Positions 59,601 to 64,000 of a stretch of 64,000 bases of DNA are shown here, in pieces. How positions within the stretch are numbered: position 1 is the stretch's first letter; each line of letters begins with the position of its first letter. A model generated the notes under the pieces. It worked only from the letters and a program-made list of their open reading frames with translations. It did not search any database and had not been told where the DNA came from. Source of the DNA: Campanula takesimana (taxonomy: Eukaryota > Streptophyta > Magnoliopsida > Asterales > Campanulaceae); contig JAOWBW010000284.1 of assembly GCA_026119855.1 (NCBI GenBank), positions 1,263,877-1,327,876 on the forward strand, read 5' to 3'. The position numbers and the translations under genes are program-made.

Positions 59601-60106
59601 GTCCGGGAGCGGCTGTTAACTTATATCAATCATATTTTTTATTTATGTTGTTCATAATAAATAATAAAATCACATGCAATCCATCTCTCTCATTCATTTC
59701 TAACTGAAAAGAATAATTTTTAAAATGTTTCACGTAATATTAGAGATACCTAATGTTATGAACTCACCAGCATGTTTTTTCATATTTCTTTTTTACTATA
59801 AACAAATTTATTATTAGCGGACTCATCAGTATAATTAATTTGATACTTGGAAATAATAAAGTCTAATAAATTTTGGATATTTTTAATAAATTATTTTATT
59901 TAGTATTTTGTTAAAAAAAATTATCAATAAATTTATAATTGGGACATTTTCTTAAAAGCCCTTCATTCTAACTTTTATTTTTAAAAAAGACACAATATTT
60001 TTCTAATTGCTCAAAAACCCAAGAGACAAAAATAGCAAAGAATACCCCTAACTACCCCTTATAAGGGTGCTCCCCCTTTCCAGGCCAAATTTTCAAGTCA
60101 TATTTT

Positions 60107-61657
60107 CATCCCGCTCTGAGATTCATGTCTCAGACTCTTAGAAACACTGAGAATCATATCTCAAACCTATAAAACACTAAAAGTCATATCATAAACGTAT
60201 AAAAACACTGAGAGACATGTCGCATGCCTGTAAAAACATTGAAAGTCATGTCACATACCTATAAAAACACTTAGAACCATATCACATACCTATAAAAAGA
60301 CTTAGAACCATGTCACACACCAATAAAAACACTTAGAACCATATCACACACCGAAAAAACACTTAGAACTATATCACATACTTATAAAAATACTTGGAAC
60401 CATGTCACATGCCAATTAAAACACTTAGAACCACGTCACATACCTAAAAAACACTGAGGGACATGTCACATACACATAAAAACACTTAGCAACATATCAC
60501 ATACCTCTAAAAACATTGAGAGCCATGTCACAAACCTATAAAAACACAGAGAGTCATCCCGCAGACCTATAAAAACTCTGAGATACATGTCACAAACCTA
60601 TAAAACATTGAGAGTCATGTCTCCGACTTGTAAAAACACTAAGATACATGTCACATACATATAAAAACACTGAGAGCTATGTCACAGACCTATAAAAATA
60701 CTGAGACAAGTGTCTCAGACCTATAAAAACACTGAGAGACATATCTCACAACTATAAAAACATTGAGAGACGTGTCTCAGACCTATAAAAACACTGAGAG
60801 CCGTGTCTCGGACCTATAAAAACACTGAGAGACGTATCTCAAGACCTATAAAACACTGAGAGACATATCTCAGACTTATAGAAACACTGAGAGACGTGTA
60901 GCAGAGCTATAAAAACACTGAGAGACATGTCACATACGTATAAAAAACACTTAGAATTATGTCGCAAACCTTTAAAACACTGAGAAATGTGACGCAGACC
61001 TATAACAATACTGACATACATGTCACATACTTATAAAAACACTGAGAGACATGTCGCAGACCTATAAAAATAGTGAGAGACAAGTCACATACCTATAAAA
61101 CACTGAGAGCCATGTCACATACCTATAAAAACACTAAGAGACATGTCGCAGACCTATAGCCATGTCTTACACCTGTTAAAACACTGAGAGCCATGTCGTA
61201 GACCAATAAAAACATTGATATCCGTGTCTCAAACCTATAAAAACATTGAGAGTCATGTCTCCGACTTATAAAAACACTGAGATACATGTCACATACATAT
61301 AAACACTGAGAGCTATGTCACAGACCTATAAAAATACTGAGACAAGTGTCTCAGACCTATAAAAACACTGAGAGACATATCTCAAACCTATAAAAACATT
61401 GAGAGACTTGTCTCAAACCTATCAAAACACTGAGAGACGTGTCTCAAACCTATAAAAACACTGAGAGAGACATATCTCAGACCTATAGAAACACTGAGAG
61501 ATGTGTCACAGACCTATGAAAACACTGAGAGACATGTCACATACCTATAAAAACACTTAGAACTATGTCGCAAACCTATAAAAAAACTGAGAAACGTGTC
61601 GCAGACATATAACAATACTGAGAGACATGTCACATACCTATAAAACACTAGGAGACA
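60107..61657. repeat. Minisatellite array of about 31-bp units
   Basis: About fifty copies of a unit close to ACACTGAGAGACATGTCTCA plus GACCTATAAAA. Variants replace TCTCAGAC with CACATAC or GCAGAC. Many units contain the palindrome GAGACATGTCTC. The unit is not a multiple of three, so short open frames across it (60839-61021) are not genes. The array ends where an LTR begins. Confidence 0.95.
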
Positions 61658-63106
61658 TGTTGGTCCCAAAGGGCACAAGGGTATGAAAAATAGCTAGAGG
61701 GGGGGGTGAATAGCTGTTTTAAAATTCTTTTCGTACCCTTGAAAAACTCAATTGCGAATGCGCACTTTATCAAGTAAGCGTTATGAAATGCGCCTAAGTG
61801 AGTGAGTGAAATGCACAGCGGAATTTAGTAATGAAAGTAGGCGCAAAGTGATAAAGGGAGCGCAACACACACACTAAGTATTTTGGCTCAAAGTGAGTGA
61901 AATAAGGAACTAAGGCAAATGATAAACAAACACAACACAATTCAGTTCAATCAATCTACAATGAGTAAACAAGCAAATAGTGAGTGAAAATAATAACTTG
62001 AAAGAAATGACAAGATAATAACACAAGCTATTTGGAGAGGTTCGATCAATGAAAGATCTACGTCCTCTACCAAGATGGTTAGTCTTGGATTTCTAATCGA
62101 GATCTTATATAATGAGTGAGTGTTACAAATTACAATGTTGAGCTTATACACTAACTCAAGATCTTTTACTATGAAAGAACAAATCCAAAACAATAACCGG
62201 TGTATCTCTAAAAGATGAATCTAAATGATTAATCTTAAAGAGGTGCGTGTGTGTTCTTAGAATCAGGCTCTTTAGATCTTTGAGATGGAGAGCACAAGAA
62301 ACTAAAGTGTTAAGGCTTTGAAGATCTGGGCTAAGGATGAAGGTATGAAGATGTTCTTGAGAAATCTGGAAAAACGAAGGCAATCTTCAAATCTTCAACA
62401 AATGCTTTGAGAGAGAAATTCTTGAAATTCTTAGCAAAACTCAGCAACTTCAAAATGTTGAAGTTATGGGGTATTTATAGTGAACTTCAAAAAACTAGCC
62501 GTTGGAAATCCTTGTGGATAAGATGAGCTGTCGCTTGTTGATTGGAGCATGCATTTTTATGGCCATTTTGACACTCAACATAAAAGTGACCGTTATGGAC
62601 GCGTGTCAACAGATTAGGCGCATATGCATCTTTTAACCACCGTTGGATCATTGGCGTAATTTGAATTCTCATTCAGTCTTCGAGTCTTCAATAAATCACT
62701 GAGTGTTGAAAACACTTTGAGGCGCGTTTGAGCCAAGAGGCGCATTTAGCCAATAGGCGCACAGTAAGCGTGCGCTTTAAAACAAGGGGCGCAGAGGCGC
62801 GTAAGCTTATGAAAAATCCTTATGCGCGCGCTCTAAATGGCGCAAGGCGCGAGTGAAGAGGCGCATGGTGCGTAGCGCAGGAGGCGCATAAGCGCGGCTC
62901 AAACTCACTGAGTGATTTTTCTTGAAACTTGATCTTCTTGCCCTATTTCTAAGCCTATTCTATAACAATGGACAACCTAAAAATGAAGTATAAATACTTC
63001 TTACATGTGGGTCTAAAGTCCATGAAATAAAACTTAGGTGATGGATCAATCAAATCTAATAAATCCTAATACATTAAAACTGAGATATATGTGGGCATAC
63101 CCAACA
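61658..63106 (-). repeat. 3' LTR of a SIRE-like Ty1/copia element
   Basis: 1,449 bp. On minus it runs TGTTGGGTATGCCC ... GGGACCAACA, with the purine tract just before it. Related to the truncated LTR at 20069. It contains many GC-rich words such as AGGCGCA at 61755-61870 and 62715-62900. The 5' LTR lies outside the window. Confidence 0.8.
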
Positions 63107-63121
63107 ATCTCCCCCTATTTG
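63107..63121 (-). other. Polypurine tract of the SIRE-like element
   Basis: On minus AAATAGGGGGAGAT directly precedes the LTR. It fixes the element's orientation as minus. Confidence 0.75.
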
Positions 63122-63637
63122 ATTGATGCCATTACCTACTATATCAAGGACAAACATTATACTTGATAAAAACATGTCCAAATGAATGAAATTGGTAATT
63201 CATGTCTCAAGTTAATGTACACACTAGTCCAAAATATAGATTCCTAATCTATTCCAATAAGAATAAAGAGTTACATATGGAAAGATAGAACAACAGTTTA
63301 ACACATTCAAGATGATATATGATTTTTAGTTTTGAAATGTGTTTTAAACAAGTTAAATAAACTTAATGCATGAAAGTATGAAACAATTCAATATGATGCA
63401 TTATGAATTTAAACAATATTCATTGTTCTACAAACAAGGAGTTTGAGTGAACAAGGTTTGATAATAAGTGATGCATTGTTCTCATTAAAACTTGGGGTGT
63501 AAGAGTTACAAGTTACAAGTTACAAGTTTTGAATAGAACAAAAACAAAAGATGCTAAAACAAGTAAGCACAAAATCACTATCACAAAAGAGATTGTTCTA
63601 TTACAAAAGATTCTAAAAATTTAACAAAAAATAGAAG

Positions 63638-64000
63638 CTAAGGGTTGGGAGGCGCATCATCTTCCTTCAATCCTTCAACGATCTCTGAAACAGAACGCTG
63701 AATTTGCTTTGCGAGCTGATGACTACGGTTCGCTAACCCTTGAGTGTCCGTGACACTGGAGTGAGTAGCAGTAATACCGTCTCTAATATAACTCAAGTGA
63801 TTCACATTGATGTTTTGGTATTCATCAATGGAACGCTGAGTGATCTGCTGCTGCTGTGAAATGTTTTCTTCCAAGATTTGAATGTGAGCTTCAATGGCAT
63901 TTTGAGCCGTGATAATATCTGAAGAAATATGTTCAGCGCGTCTGTCAGAGCTTGAGTGAGCAGCAGTGAAATGAGTGACGACCAACTCTTTCAGGACATC
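63638..64000 (-). CDS. Partial coiled-coil ORF before the 3' LTR (SIRE env-like position)
   Basis: The frame is open to the window edge, so its start lies outside. About 120 residues end in KEDDAPPNP and a stop. It contains EAHIQILEENISQQQQITQR, a heptad-rich helix. SIRE/Maximus elements carry an additional env-like frame of coiled-coil type between pol and the 3' LTR, and this frame has that position. No membrane segment is visible in this part, so an envelope role is not shown. Between 63122 and 63637 there is only non-coding spacer. Confidence 0.5.
   Translation of the reverse strand, partial: DVLKELVVTHFTAAHSSSDRRAEHISSDIITAQNAIEAHIQILEENISQQQQITQRSIDEYQNINVNHLSYIRDGITATHSSVTDTQGLANRSHQLAKQIQRSVSEIVEGLKEDDAPPNP

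Noticed and set aside
60839..61021. Open frame across the minisatellite
   Set aside because: Pure translation of the repeat unit in changing frames.
60107..61657. Regular repeats with variable parts, CRISPR-like at first sight
   Set aside because: Plant nuclear context, adjacent units without unique spacers, no cas genes: an ordinary minisatellite.

Overview
This is a nuclear DNA window from a flowering plant, most likely a eudicot. Introns have plant-type GT-AG borders, the intergenic DNA is AT-rich, there are many Stowaway MITEs with CTCCCTCCGT ends, and transposons are nested in each other. The species cannot be told from sequence alone. Only three host genes are clear: CAPD3 (condensin II subunit D3, minus strand, 82-5990, eight exons, complete frame of 1,332 residues), TCTP (plus strand, 28260-30746, five exons, 168 residues) and an RPS2/RPS5-like CC-NB-LRR resistance gene (minus strand, from 57171 down to about 51.8 kb, with possible further exons to about 48.9 kb and two apparent frameshifts).

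Between CAPD3 and TCTP (6.2-28 kb) the DNA is almost all mobile elements. There is an LTR remnant with a Tat-type primer site (7170). A Stowaway at 9374-14852 holds a MULE, which holds a 4.0-kb solo LTR. A tandem duplication carries MITEs (14.8-17.0 kb). A Harbinger MITE is split by a truncated LTR (19.5-21.6 kb), followed by a hAT-like MITE (21.7 kb). Then come a small non-autonomous LTR element (22658-24918) with a Helitron-like end inside it and a PIF/Harbinger element with a broken transposase (24990-27264).

Right of TCTP lie a DUF4283-type LINE relic (31.8-33.3 kb) and a large Mutator-like element, 33491-47928, bounded by the 9-bp duplication TTTTATGCT. It carries an orphan FAR1-type DNA-binding gene on plus and a plant mobile domain (MAIN-like) gene on minus. 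The latter is cut in exon 4 by an 8,997-bp Tekay-type chromovirus, 37015-46011, with TSD TCAAG. The MULE also holds four arrays, about 25 copies in all, of an 18-nt dyad (TCGTGT-N6-ACACGA) set mostly 33-34 or 45-46 bp apart. This is the most unusual structure in the window, and I suggest the dyads are binding sites for the element-encoded FAR1 domain.

The right end (58.5-64 kb) holds minisatellites, a tRNA-derived SINE, a 1.55-kb array of about 31-bp units, and the 3' LTR plus partial internal region of a SIRE-like Ty1/copia element on the minus strand.
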